Positions 1 through 8,977 are shown, counted from the first letter of the stretch. The stretch is DNA of 20,000 nucleotides from Sphaeroforma sirkka (GCA_001586965.3 LUCW03000539.1:1-20000); one strand, 5' to 3'. A program made the numbers and translations. The notes: generated by a model not told the origin, from the letters alone.

Positions 1-230
1 TATATATATCTATGTCTCTATATACCTATGTTTATATAGGTAAGCGTTAAGAATATTTATCTATATTAGTTCTGTTAGCTCATATAGGTACGAAATTATA
101 TTAGTGCGAACTCACAATGATTGACCACTTTGAGTTGAATATGATATCTAGTTTCATTAATTCCACAAGATGAGATCAATAACACTGGCATGCCATGGAC
201 ATGAAAAATCCTCAGCGTGTATCCACTTAC
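1..230 (-). other. Partial intron 1 of the oxidoreductase gene, AT-rich left edge
   Basis: On the minus strand a consensus donor GTAAGT (plus-strand 225-230) follows the coding exon at 231-374 directly, so the DNA below 231 is read as intron. The pseudogene copy at 10265-10415 has a donor at the same place (GTAAGC, 10259-10264), and the first 50 or so intron bases of the two copies still align. No convincing acceptor followed by oxidoreductase-like coding sequence is visible before base 1, so exon 2 should lie left of the window. The first 45 bases are TA-rich, like the other TA blocks here. Confidence 0.55.
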
Positions 231-374
231 TTGAACTCGCAAACCCCAGCCTGTGCCAATAATTGCTACTCGTGGTAACTTTCCGGGGGGTCGTAGCTTC
301 GCTCCCTGTGTCACAGCACCTCTAAGTGTGTCAGGCGAAGTTGAGCCTTCACGCCGTCCATCGGCGTCTGACAT
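231..374 (-). CDS. First exon of a Gfo/Idh/MocA-like oxidoreductase (5' partial gene)
   Basis: The exon encodes 48 residues from an ATG at 374-372. About 33 polar residues (possibly a disordered or targeting leader) precede a Rossmann-type start: residues 35-48 read RVAIIGTGWGLRVQ. A short beta strand followed by GTGWGxRVQ is characteristic of the N-terminus of the Gfo/Idh/MocA family of NAD(P)-dependent oxidoreductases, where it binds the dinucleotide. The exon stops after Gln48 at a perfect GTAAGT donor; the usual family continuation (a PAF-type motif) is missing because it would lie in exon 2. The paralogous exon at 10265-10415 keeps the same splice boundary, which supports a real spliced gene. 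The gene diverges from the ATPase at 4334 across a 3.9-kb spacer. The substrate cannot be predicted from this exon. Whether the gene is intact beyond the left edge is unknown. Confidence 0.68.
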
Positions 375-700
375 TACTGGTTCTGTTTGTAGTTTCGAAG
401 AATTAGCTTTGGGTTATGCCAAACAATTACATATACCTGTGCTTAATCAAAACCGAGCCGAAGTTTATTGATGTCTCTGATGTCAGTAGCTCATTCTCTC
501 TCTGTGTGTCACTATAGAGAGAGCCAGCAGTGTAACACTGCATACCTCTCTGATCACAAAGCATTGCGTTTTTAAGTTATATCTTTTCCGCCGATTTATA
601 TCAGGTATGTAAATACATTGTATTTATCGACAATACAATTTACAACAAGAAGAGAGAGCGAGAGAGAGTAAAAGCTATATAAAAACATAATAATATTACG
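375..700 (-). promoter_or_regulatory. 5' flank of the oxidoreductase gene with CT/GA tracts
   Basis: Homology with the flank of the decayed copy (10416-10500) continues upstream of the start codon to about 490 and includes the shared motif GATGTCTCTGATG. A pyrimidine tract lies at 494-508, and a GA-rich tract at 648-668 follows a minus-strand TATAAAT (594-600) about 220 bases from the ATG. The flank and its tracts are visible; calling this the promoter is inference. Confidence 0.35.
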
Positions 701-1524
701 CGGTAGTTGTTCTCTATAATAACCGACATATTGTAAATTCCACGTTTCATGTTGAAAATAACGAATGCATACTTATACATAAATAAATATTTAGTGATTC
801 CCGTCTCATAGCGTTTTTAGTGTGTACAGCACTTGTGTTTTATTATAAAATACACCTCCAATCAAATACCTAAGGCACCTACGCAAGAGTCCATGATCCA
901 ACTCTATTTAATTTAATTTTATTTGTATATTTTAAATTTATTAACCAAATCTAGATCTAGAGTTCTCATGCTATTGTGCGATTTAAAAAAAATGCAAGAT
1001 ATCAGTGACAGAGTGTCGGACAGACTGACAATACAAATGATATATATTGATTCATTAATTACTTCGATTTACTACAACGAGCATACTTGGTCCAAACCAC
1101 CTTCCATATCAGTCAGCCTATGTTATGGGTTATACTCGTGTTTTATCACTTATGGAAGCATATTGACACCATGGATACTTAAAATTAGCGACGACTATTT
1201 GACGATTTCATTAGAAAAGTACAATGTTATACTCAGCATCAGTGTATTTGGATCGAGATTTATGTAGGGTACCTGTGATATAAACAACCTAAGGATGGTA
1301 TCACTACAAGATTGAAGATGAAATTTCCTGCGATCACTGAATATAAACAGCCATTTCGATGCAATTTATGTGTCGTGTATATCCAATTCGCGTACTAACT
1401 AATCCCACGTCTCGGTACTGAGTGAGACCCATAACGAGAAGTAAATCGCACTGAACTGAATTTTAACTATGCTTCATGAATATGTGCACTGTATACTAGG
1501 TTTCTATCTCGACAGTGTGTTTTG

Positions 1525-1990
1525 ATGTGCTTCCTTTGGTGCCAAAATAGAATACATTATATAAAATAGAACTTTTTTCAAAATAGGTTGTTGTCTCACT
1601 AGAATTAGTTGACCCTGACACAAACGGGGATTATTGTCAATACTAGTACTGTAGTTCGTACAAATGTGGTCTGCTTCAGAATAGGTACTATTATTTGCAA
1701 CAAAGTCGCATGATGGCTGAATCTAAAAGAAAGAGTAAAAGGCACAATAATATCAGCGATTTGGTCTTGCGCAGCCTTTAAATACTATTGAATGTTGATT
1801 TGTATCGATCATATTCAAATCAACCGAATTCTGCCCTGGCTATATCTGTGTGCCTGGGCTTGAAGACATATTTATGTGTAGATTTGATTTTATCAGTGAA
1901 TAGGAACGGTTCATCACAAACTAATCACACAATACAAAATTGATATATTTAAATTATAGTTGCTACATAAGTGAAGATGAACAGTACATA
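1525..1990. repeat. Diverged homologue of spacer 2 segment 12212-12830
   Basis: Collinear short matches link this segment to 12212-12830: GTGCTTCCTTTGGTGCCAAA at 1527 against a similar string at 12216, ATATCAGCGAT at 1750 against 12435, ATCGATCATATTCAAAT near 1806 against about 12510, and TATAGTTGCTACATAAGTGA near 1956 against about 12781. The order is the same and the offset grows from about 10.69 to 10.83 kb because spacer 2 has gained insertions. This shows that the spacers belong to the same old tandem duplication as the flanking genes. Confidence 0.65.
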
Positions 1991-2374
1991 TCAAAGCATT
2001 GTCTTGAAGTATTTCAAAATTTTCTTACTGTATTCTTCGCACATAGATACAAATGATCGTCAAGAGCAAAATGCCTGTCTTGAATCTTTTGAATCGATAA
2101 TAGTTCATTCGGAGAATAGTGTCTAGACTCAAGAGTCAAGACTCGAGAAACTCAAGAAGTCTCCTTATAGATACATTAGTATCAATATTGTTCACAGTAC
2201 AGGCTACTTCCATATTCAGAACTGTAGTCATTTTGAATATCAAATGTCAACGCCACAAGCTTCGTCAACAATCAAGAACGAAAACACGAACTGAGAATTT
2301 TTTTAAAACAAAAATACTCGCATACCATATTACAAAATTGAACGATAAATACCAGTTTGTTTCTAATAGATTTC

Positions 2375-2440
2375 TGTTTATTGTTTTTATTAAAAAACAA
2401 AAACAAAATTTATTGTTTTCTTGTTTGTTTAAAAATAACA
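2375..2440. repeat. T/G-rich and A/C-rich imperfect inverted repeats
   Basis: GTTTATTGTTTTTATT is followed by AAAAAACAAAAACAAA, forming a long imperfect stem, and a second T/G arm comes next. This is the clearest member of a recurring spacer pattern (TTTGTTTTT, short loop, AAAAACAAA). Others lie near 2553-2585, 3262-3316, 3403-3453, 4029-4053, 4188-4212, 10817-10841, 13340-13375, 15551-15583 and 15745-15780. Confidence 0.5.
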
Positions 2441-2507
2441 TCCCGGCCAGCGGCATTGTATTATAAATATAGATTTTTTGGGGTATTTTTTTTATACAAA
2501 ATAACAT

Positions 2508-2526
2508 AGCCTCCTAAATTGCACAC
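2508..2526 (+). repeat. Member of a dispersed AGCCTCCTAAATTG repeat
   Basis: The string ATAGCCTCCTAAATTGCAC recurs inverted at 3326-3345 with only one or two mismatches, and the AT-rich DNA around both copies is loosely similar. A weaker relative (ATAGCCTTCTAAAAATA) lies near 15527. Two oppositely oriented copies of a short dispersed element, or the ends of an 838-bp element, would both fit. Confidence 0.4.
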
Positions 2527-2732
2527 CATAACAAACAAACGGCCATCAATCTGTTTCTCTTTTTTTTTATTTCAAAAACAAAAATTGAACAGAAATCCAA
2601 AACTATTTATATAGTTAAAGTCAAAACACCTAAACAACGAAACAGAGTATGTAAATAGTAAATATGTTAATTATGTATGTATATAAGTTGTAACTTGCAA
2701 CTTGTTAGTTGTTGTAACTACATATAAACAAT

Positions 2733-2784
2733 ATGTATACTGTATACAACTATACAATGTGTATATTATATACAACTATACAAT
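2733..2784. repeat. 26-bp tandem duplication
   Basis: Units 2733-2758 and 2759-2784 match at 23 of 26 positions, sharing the end TATACAACTATACAAT. The repeat is AT-rich and locally palindromic (GTATACTGTATAC in the first unit). Confidence 0.75.
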
Positions 2785-3325
2785 ATATTTACATATTACA
2801 TAGTCATACACACAACAGGTAAGAGGACTCAAGAGTCAAGAGTCGACTCCGAAGGCAAGGTGTCTTGGAGTTCAAAGAGTCAATACTCCAAACTCGAGTA
2901 AGTAGGCTATTTATAGTTTACTTTGACATAATTATAAAAAATACGAATGCATGCAGTCATGCACACACAACAAGAGAGGACAAGGGATACTTTTTTTAAT
3001 AAGCTGAAAAGATGTTTTTTTTTAAGAAAGCACACAAATAGCAAAAACGTACCAAAAGATCCATCTGAGTTCGGGTATTTAGGATTTTAGGACAGCAGGT
3101 CCATGGGACAGAATGCGAGATTCTAAATATAGATAAATATTGTCACGCAATCACGATTCACGAGCTCACGACTGACGAGTGACGCCTCACGCGACCACCT
3201 CTGGGTCCCGGGGACGGCTGGGCCGCTGCTAGGGATAATTTTTTTAACAAAATACAATATTAGTTTTGTTTATTTGATTTTGTTGTGTTCAAAAACAAAA
3301 CCAAAAGACGAAACAAAAAAATGTA

Positions 3326-3345
3326 CAATTTAGGAGGCTACGTAT
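3326..3345 (-). repeat. Inverted copy of the 2508-2526 repeat
   Basis: GTACAATTTAGGAGGCTACG is the near-exact reverse complement of the 2508 copy. Both sit beside A/C-rich tracts. See the 2508 entry for interpretation. Confidence 0.4.
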
Positions 3346-4220
3346 GCAAAAATATAAAAAACATATCATAACAAATCAAAAACGGAACAAAATATTTCAT
3401 GCTTATTTTGTTTTTGTTTGTATATTTTTTAAAAACAAAAAAACAAAAAAAACCCTATCAGATCAACTGTTCAGGACGTTTTAAAAAAAAAATAACAATT
3501 ATGTGAGTACATTTGTATGGTTTATTTTATTTATATAAACAATTTAGTTGACAGAGAAAATATCACTCCATTTGGCATTTTTAAACATCGACAGTTCGGC
3601 TAGTATTTAAAAAAGTTAAAAACAATATGATTTTTAGGCCCTGAAGGACCAATACTATAGAAGGCCAATAAGGCACGAGATCACAAGTGCTCTTTTTACT
3701 GTAATATTTTTTGATATAATTTATTGCATTTTTTCGCTTGGAGAACGGAACGGAGTATCCAATACTATTCGTCGATGAGCAGGCTCCTGTTCTGCGCGCT
3801 CATTTACAAGTTTGTGCGATGTTGTTTTCAAAACTCTACTATTAGGGTCACAACATACACTGACAAATCACATTCGCGATTCTGGGATCCTGTGAACTCA
3901 CAGGCGTACTATTTTAAATGAGTCAGGTCTCAGGCTCTCAGGCTCTCAGGACTCAGGAGTCTGGAGTCTGGATTTGCGCACACTAACAGTCTCAATAAAA
4001 TAAATGAACGATGTTTGACTAGAAATTTTTGATTTGTTTTTTTCAAACAAAAATATTTATACAATTGTCGGAATGACAACGGTTGACCCTATCATCCAGA
4101 ATCTGGTGTCAATTTGTATTATTTTGTGACCAGAATCATCTCAATCACATAAGGATGTCCCCAGTATGTACCAACATATTTATTGTTCTTGTTTCTGTAA
4201 AACAAACAAAATACTTGCAG

Positions 4221-4241
4221 GGTTTAGGGGGTTTCTAAACC
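4221..4241. repeat. GGTTTAG/CTAAACC stem abutting the TATA box
   Basis: Seven-base arms (4221-4227 and 4235-4241) flank a GGGGTTT loop, and the stem ends at the base just before the TATA box. With the preceding GG it contains GGTTTAGGG, resembling one and a half TTTAGGG telomere-type repeats (also the plant telo-box). It lies exactly at the edge of near-identity between the ATPase copies and is absent from copy 2. The stem is visible; a role is not established. Confidence 0.45.
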
Positions 4242-4333
4242 TATAAATACAGCACAACCAGCACCTTCATAAGTGCAAATAAAACAAACCACGCAATTAA
4301 AGGTCAACTTATACAAGTTATATCGCTGGCAAG
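4242..4333 (+). promoter_or_regulatory. TATA box and 5' leader of ATPase copy 1
   Basis: TATAAATA lies at 4242-4249, 85 bases before the ATG. With initiation 25-35 bases downstream, the leader would be about 55-65 bases. The whole block matches 15933-16024 except for one base (G at 4329, A at 16020), while the sequence upstream of the TATA box is unrelated between copies. This makes 4242 the left edge of the homogenised tract. The ATG context is CAAGATGG. Confidence 0.65.
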
Positions 4334-7227
4334 ATGGTTGCTGCAACTGAACAGCTCGTTGGAATCTCGGATAACGAGGACAAGAAAATCACAACCGACT
4401 TTAAAGACTTGAGCATACAAGAGGCACTACGGGTATTAGAGACAACCGAGGATGGCCTATCAAGCACGGATGCGGAACAAAGATTGGCTCGCTATGGCCC
4501 AAACAAACTCCCGGAGACCGTGAAAAATCCTATCTTGGAATTCCTTAAATTTCTATGGAACCCACTGTCGTGGTGCATGGAAGTGGCGGCAATCATTTCA
4601 ATCATTCTTATTGATTACATCGATTTCATTCTGATTATCGTTCTTTTGTTGCTGAATGCCGCTATTGGTTATCGCGAGGAAGCGGCTGCTGGTGATGCTA
4701 TTGCCGCATTAGCTGCATCCTTAGCTCCGCAGGCGAAAGTGCTTCGTGACGGAACAATAAAAACTATTGAAGCTTCACAGTTAGTCCCTGGTGATATTGT
4801 GCTCGTTCGGCTCGGCGACGTAGTTGCTGCTGACATCAAATTAATTTGCGCTGAGGATCACGAGCCTTTGCAAATAGATCAGGCTGCACTGACTGGAGAG
4901 TCTCTACCTGTTAAGCGTTTTGGAGGCCAATGCGCGTTCTCTGGTTCAACCGTCAAGCAGGGCGAGAGCTTGGCTGTAGTATATGGCACCGGGGCTAACA
5001 CCTTTTTCGGCAAAGCTGCCTCACTTATAGGTGAGACAGACTCAGATGGCCATTTACAAATAGTGATGTCTCGCATCGGTGCAATCTGTATCATCACCAT
5101 TACTGTCTGGGTGATTATAGAACTAGCTGTTCAATTCGGACATTATGGACACGAGTGTTCACTTGGCGAGGAAGGATCTTGCCCAACACTCTCAAATATG
5201 TTAGTTATTATCGTAGGCGGTATCCCTATTGCGATGCCAACAGTATTGTCGGTAACTTTGGCTATGGGAGCTTATAAGCTTGCATCAAAAGGAGCGATCG
5301 TAACGCGACTGACGGCTATCGAGGAACTGGCTGGCATGGACATGCTTTGCTCAGATAAGACGGGCACGCTTACCCTCAATCAGCTCAGCGTGGATAAGAG
5401 TAATTTGGAGTCTGGTGACGATTTCACTCCTGACGATATCCTATTGTATGGTGCACTGGGAGCTAAAATCGAGAACGAGGAACCTATCGACTTATGTTGC
5501 CACGACGCATATGGTGAGAAGAAGAATACACTTTGGAACGAATACAAATGCACCAAGTATGTACCCTTTAATCCTAGTGACAAGCGCACCATTGCTACGA
5601 TTGAAGAGGTCGCAACTGGAAAGACTTTCCGTGCATCCAAGGGCGCTCCTCAAGTTATTTTGCAGATGGCCCACAACTACGAGCAGATCAAAGACAAGTT
5701 TGAAGGCCGCATCTTGGAATACGCCAGTCGCGGCTACAGGGCGCTAGGGGTAGGATATTCTGACGGTAAGGATAGTGACAAGTGGGAGTTTGTGGGCTTA
5801 ATTCCAATCTTCGACCCACCACGCCATGATACGAAAGACACCATCGCAAAATGCCTGGAATTAGGGATCGGAGTCAAAATGATCACCGGTGATCAGCTAC
5901 CCATTGGTATCGAGACAGCCAGACAGCTTGGTATGGGCACCAATATGTATACAACGGAGGTGTTCAAGGACGAACACTCAGGCTTGGTAGACGGTACAAT
6001 GACGTTATCTGAGCTGGTTGAGAATGCGGATGGATTCGCAGAGGTCTTCCCTGAACACAAGTATGATATTGTCAAACGACTTCAGAGAGAGGTCACATTA
6101 CTGGCATGACAGGCGATGGAGTGAATGATGCTCCTGCTTTGAAGAAGGGTGACATCGGCATCGCTGTATCTGATGCCACGGATGCGGCCAGAGCTGCGGC
6201 TGATATCGTGCTGACGGAAGCGGGATTGGGCGTAATCATTGATGCTATTATCGGCGCTCGAAAGATCTTTCAGCGTATGAAGAGTTATGCTAAGTACACC
6301 GTTGCCATGACCTTCCGTATCTGTTTCACGTTCGGTTTGCTGACTGTCTTGTACGATTGGTATTTCCCTACAATTCTAATTGTGCTGCTAGCCATTTTCA
6401 ACGACGGCGCCATGATTTCTTTATCGAAGGATCGGGTTACTCCTAGTCGTAACCCGGATGCCTGGTTCTTGCAGTCCATCTTCATCAATGGTTTGGTGTA
6501 CGGTCTATACCTGACATTATCGTCGTGGGCGCTCTTCTACATTGCCTCCCACACCGATTTCTTTGAAGGTGGATCTGCACTGAATATGCAGTCGCTGCAA
6601 TACACTGTCTCGGATATATACTGTGAGTTTCAAAAAGGGCTCGCTGTTGGTTCAGACAACTATAATCAGTGTGTGGCGGAGGTGACGTGGGAACGACAAT
6701 CTCGCTTGCGCGCGCTTATGTACGCGCAAGTATCCATCTCTGGAATGGCGCTAATCTTTGTCACTCGAACAAGTAAGTTTTCGTGGCTGGACCGTCCGGG
6801 TGTTATGCCAATGGCAGCATTCATATTCTCGCAAATTGTGTCGTCTTTAGTTGCTGGGTTCGGGTTCGGAGGATGGACGGATCCTCTCGACAGTACACCT
6901 TGCATTTACTGTGAAGACTTCACCGGTGATGCGCCCCTTTACGGTACAGAGTCGGTCTATGAGGCCTCACTGCTTGGCTGCGGCGCTTGGGTCATAGTTG
7001 CCTGGGTTTGGTCAATAATTTGGTATGTGCCGTTGGATATACTCAAATTTGCCATGTCCTATGCTTTGGATGGCGATAAGCCATCGCTATATACACTGGG
7101 TATTCGCACCAGGACAGTACCGGTCACAGCCGCATCCCAAGCGAAGCCGAGTGTACCTGCAGGGTCAGGGGCTTTCTCGACAGGAAGACCACGACCTAGT
7201 TCTGTTGTCCGTGGCTCAGTTATGTAA
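4334..7227 (+). CDS. P3A-type plasma-membrane H+-ATPase, copy 1, one frameshift as read
   Basis: This is a P-type ATPase that would pump protons out across the plasma membrane at the expense of ATP. Restored length is 964 residues with no intron. Visible in order: TM1-TM2 (about 68-115), actuator motif TGES 187-190, TM3-TM4 with PIAMP 298-302, phosphorylation motif DKTGT (Asp341), nucleotide-domain motifs FNPSDKRT 412-419 and KGAP 436-439, DPPR 494-497, MITGD 516-520, hinge TGDGVNDAP 593-601, then TM5-TM10 (about 655-905). Arg662 in TM5 and Asn690-Asp691 in TM6 match the proton-transport residues of plant pumps (Arg655 and Asp684 of AHA2). The tail after TM10 is only about 60 residues and lacks the long plant autoinhibitory domain and its penultimate Thr. 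Compared with copy 2 one G is missing at 6085/6086. The frame changes after Gln584, seven aberrant residues follow, and TGA at 6107-6109 removes the hinge and TM5-10. The frame resumes at the ATG at 6106. The lesion is either a real mutation or a consensus error. Confidence 0.93.
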
Positions 7228-7436
7228 AGTACTAACATCACAAACGACGATTCTACATATATTCAAGCACAATATCAAATATAAGGCCAGCTTGCTAATA
7301 TCAAAATAAATGATATTCTGTGATATTTTTTTTGCCCCATATACTTTACTACGATTATGGGTAGCAGTGTTCGCAGCACACTCCAACAGAAGATGGTGAA
7401 TAGCTTACCACTTACTAAACATATCTTTGACAGAAT
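7228..7436 (+). terminator. 3' flank and poly(A) signal of ATPase copy 1
   Basis: AATAAA lies at 7305-7310, 78 bases after the stop, in a flank shared with copy 2 (signal at 18999-19004). The flank also matches the relic at 8348, including 20 identical bases across the stop (7221-7240). The T run at 7326-7333 is T8 here and T6 in copy 2. The poly(A) role is inferred from position and motif. Confidence 0.55.
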
Positions 7437-7443
7437 TATTTCC
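7411..7443 (+). repeat. 3'-flank unit preceding a TA tract, member 1
   Basis: The unit CTTACTAAACATATCTTTGA up to TTTCCA is followed immediately by (TA)n. Related units followed by TA tracts lie at 7575-7607, 8054-8095, 19103-19135, 19261-19292 and 19763-19796, plus 8529-8562 in the relic. The later members share GATTGTATCAT. Confidence 0.7.
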
Positions 7444-7457
7444 ATATATATACACAG

Positions 7458-7488
<31 letters not shown>

Positions 7489-7574
7489 TACATATATACT
7501 TAGATACATAGATACATAGTTACATATACATACATATTTACATACATGCATATATATATATATATATATATATT

Positions 7575-7607
7575 CTTGCTAAACATATCTTTGATTGTAT
7601 CATTCCA
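7575..7607 (+). repeat. 3'-flank unit, member 2
   Basis: CTTGCTAAACATATCTTTGA followed by TTGTATCATTCCA lies between (TA)n tracts. It is nearly identical to 19261-19292 and is a diverged repeat of member 1. Confidence 0.7.
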
Positions 7608-7615
7608 ATATATAC

Positions 7616-7687
<72 letters not shown>

Positions 7688-8053
7688 TATATGCATATAT
7701 ATATATAGATAGATGGATGGATAATATATGTATACTTGATGCACATGGGCTTACGCGCATTATGCACGTGCGTGAGGATGCGTACGTGCATATACATGAA
7801 TGCGTCATGCACATATTGTAATTATAATATTAATATATATATATATATAATATATGATATCAATATAATATAATGTACATATATATATATAATAATATAT
7901 AATAATAATATATATAATACAGCACATATATATGCATGGATGCATGGTTACACATGGATGCACATGCATGCATGTTTGCACGTGCATGTATGTATGTATA
8001 TATATATATATATATAATATTGTTGCCATATATCATATATATATATATATATA

Positions 8054-8093
8054 TTGCTAAAACTTGCCAAATCATTTTGATTGTATCATCATC

Positions 8094-8095
<2 letters not shown>
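8054..8095 (+). repeat. 3'-flank unit, member 3
   Basis: TTGCTAAAACTTGCC, then ATTTTGATTGTATCATCATCC, then a long TA tract. It is the positional counterpart of 19763-19796. Confidence 0.6.
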
Positions 8096-8151
<56 letters not shown>

Positions 8152-8347
8152 ATATATATATACTCGATACATACACACGTTACATTCACATGCATAAATA
8201 CATACAATGCATATATACATGCATATACACATACATATATATATATATATATATATTAATATACATATATATATGCACGTATATATGCGTACATGCATTC
8301 ATGCATGTGTATTATATACATATATTTTTATTGTATATAAATATTTG

Positions 8348-8565
8348 GGCGTCGCTCAGATATGTAAAGTACTAACATCAATCATAAATAAACGATGATT
8401 TTACATATAATCTAGTATATTATTGTATCAAATAAGCAGTCGTTCCATATGCATTTTTTTATGACAACAATTTATTGGTAGCAGTATCCGCAGTACACGT
8501 CAAGAGATGATGGTAAACAGCTTGCTTTTTGCTAAACATCTCTTTGATAGTATCATTTCTTCCGA
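8348..8565 (+). pseudogene. Relic of an ATPase 3' end: last codons and 3' flank
   Basis: The segment aligns with the end of ATPase copy 1. CGTCGCTCAGATATGTAA (stop TAA at 8365-8367) matches CGTGGCTCAGTTATGTAA, and 8361-8380 is identical to 7221-7240. Downstream matches include TTTTACATATA, an AATAAA (8387-8392), GGTAGCAGTATCCGCAGTACAC against GGTAGCAGTGTTCGCAGCACAC, AGATGATGGTAAACAGCTTG, and the CTAAACATCTCTTTGA unit. It is far more diverged than the two gene copies are from each other. No coding homology is visible upstream of 8345, where TA-rich DNA begins. It is best read as the leftover 3' end of an older ATPase gene whose body was replaced. Confidence 0.8.
8529..8562 (+). repeat. 3'-flank unit, relic member
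   Basis: TTGCTAAACATCTCTTTGAT followed by AGTATCATTTC matches the unit at 7575-7607. Unlike the other members it is not followed by a TA tract but by ordinary sequence, so it may show the state before TA expansion. Confidence 0.6.
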
Positions 8566-8881
8566 GAATTTCGCGCGTGTTTTTCAAAAGCCCAGCGACT
8601 ACGTGTATATCGACATGTCAGTATCGCGTGCTGCTAAAGAGCCTAAAAAGTTTATACTCAACACAATTTGCCGTGAACAAAGATTTCGCTCAAAATTTTA
8701 ATTTGCTGCCGATCACAACTTCCAGGAATAACTCAGTATAGCTAGTAAAAGTCGAACATACATTAGTTTCATGAATTGTACACTAAAAACAGAATTAAGC
8801 TTGCGAAGTACGAATAACTTCCCAGTTGATGTATCGAAAGTAATTAACGCGCCAACACATGATAGCTTTACATATTGCGAC
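8566..8881. other. Non-repetitive island, unassigned
   Basis: About 315 bases of mixed composition separate the relic from the next TA block. Short open stretches exist on plus (to the TAA at 8699-8701) and on minus (8810-8866, ending near a TTTTTAG acceptor-like string), but I recognise no family in either. If the decayed oxidoreductase at 10265-10415 once had an intron filled by the TA block, a remnant of a later exon could sit here. I could not demonstrate this. Confidence 0.4.

Positions 8882-8903
<22 letters not shown>
8882..8903. repeat. (CA)11 microsatellite
   Basis: A pure CA run leads directly into a (TA)n tract at 8904, marking the start of the second TA-rich block. Confidence 0.95.
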
Positions 8904-8926
<23 letters not shown>

Positions 8927-8936
8927 GCATTATATA

Positions 8937-8977
<41 letters not shown>

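Larger units (their letters stand above)
701..4220. other. AT-rich intergenic spacer 1, no gene recognised
   Basis: This 3.5-kb stretch has no credible gene. Its longest open frames begin with non-ATG codons (for example the TTG-initiated 114-codon frame from 923), show no recognisable motif and are not conserved in the paralogous spacer. The stretch contains T-rich/A-rich inverted repeats, short GAGTC-type cryptic repeats (around 2120-2160, 2820-2900, 3145-3200 and 3920-3975), a 26-bp tandem duplication, and a segment (about 1525-1990) that still aligns to spacer 2. It separates divergently transcribed genes, so it probably carries promoters for both, but no individual site can be defended beyond the TATA box. 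Confidence 0.6.
7437..8347. repeat. TA-microsatellite block downstream of ATPase copy 1
   Basis: (TA)n tracts at about 7460-7484, 7549-7572, 7623-7682, 8033-8054, 8098-8149 and 8236-8254 alternate with two kinds of island: the 3'-flank unit, and TGCA-rich purine/pyrimidine-alternating stretches (7735-7820, 7930-8000, 8200-8310). The block aligns with 19137-19800 in the same island order but with less similarity further from the gene. Apparent open frames of alternating Tyr-Ile are artefacts of the repeat. No gene is present. Confidence 0.85.

Noticed and set aside
923..1267. 114-codon frame in spacer 1
   Set aside because: It starts with TTG, resembles no family I know, has AT-driven composition and has no visible counterpart in spacer 2.
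6106..7227. Independent 373-codon gene starting at ATG
   Set aside because: The ATG is Met592 of the pump. Copy 2 is continuous across this position, so this is the 3' part of a frameshifted gene.
7224..7267. Terminal intron using GTAAAG, TACTAAC and a downstream AG
   Set aside because: The branch-point-like string begins immediately after the putative donor, too close for normal lariat formation, and the stop codon would fall inside the intron. It is kept only as a conserved motif.
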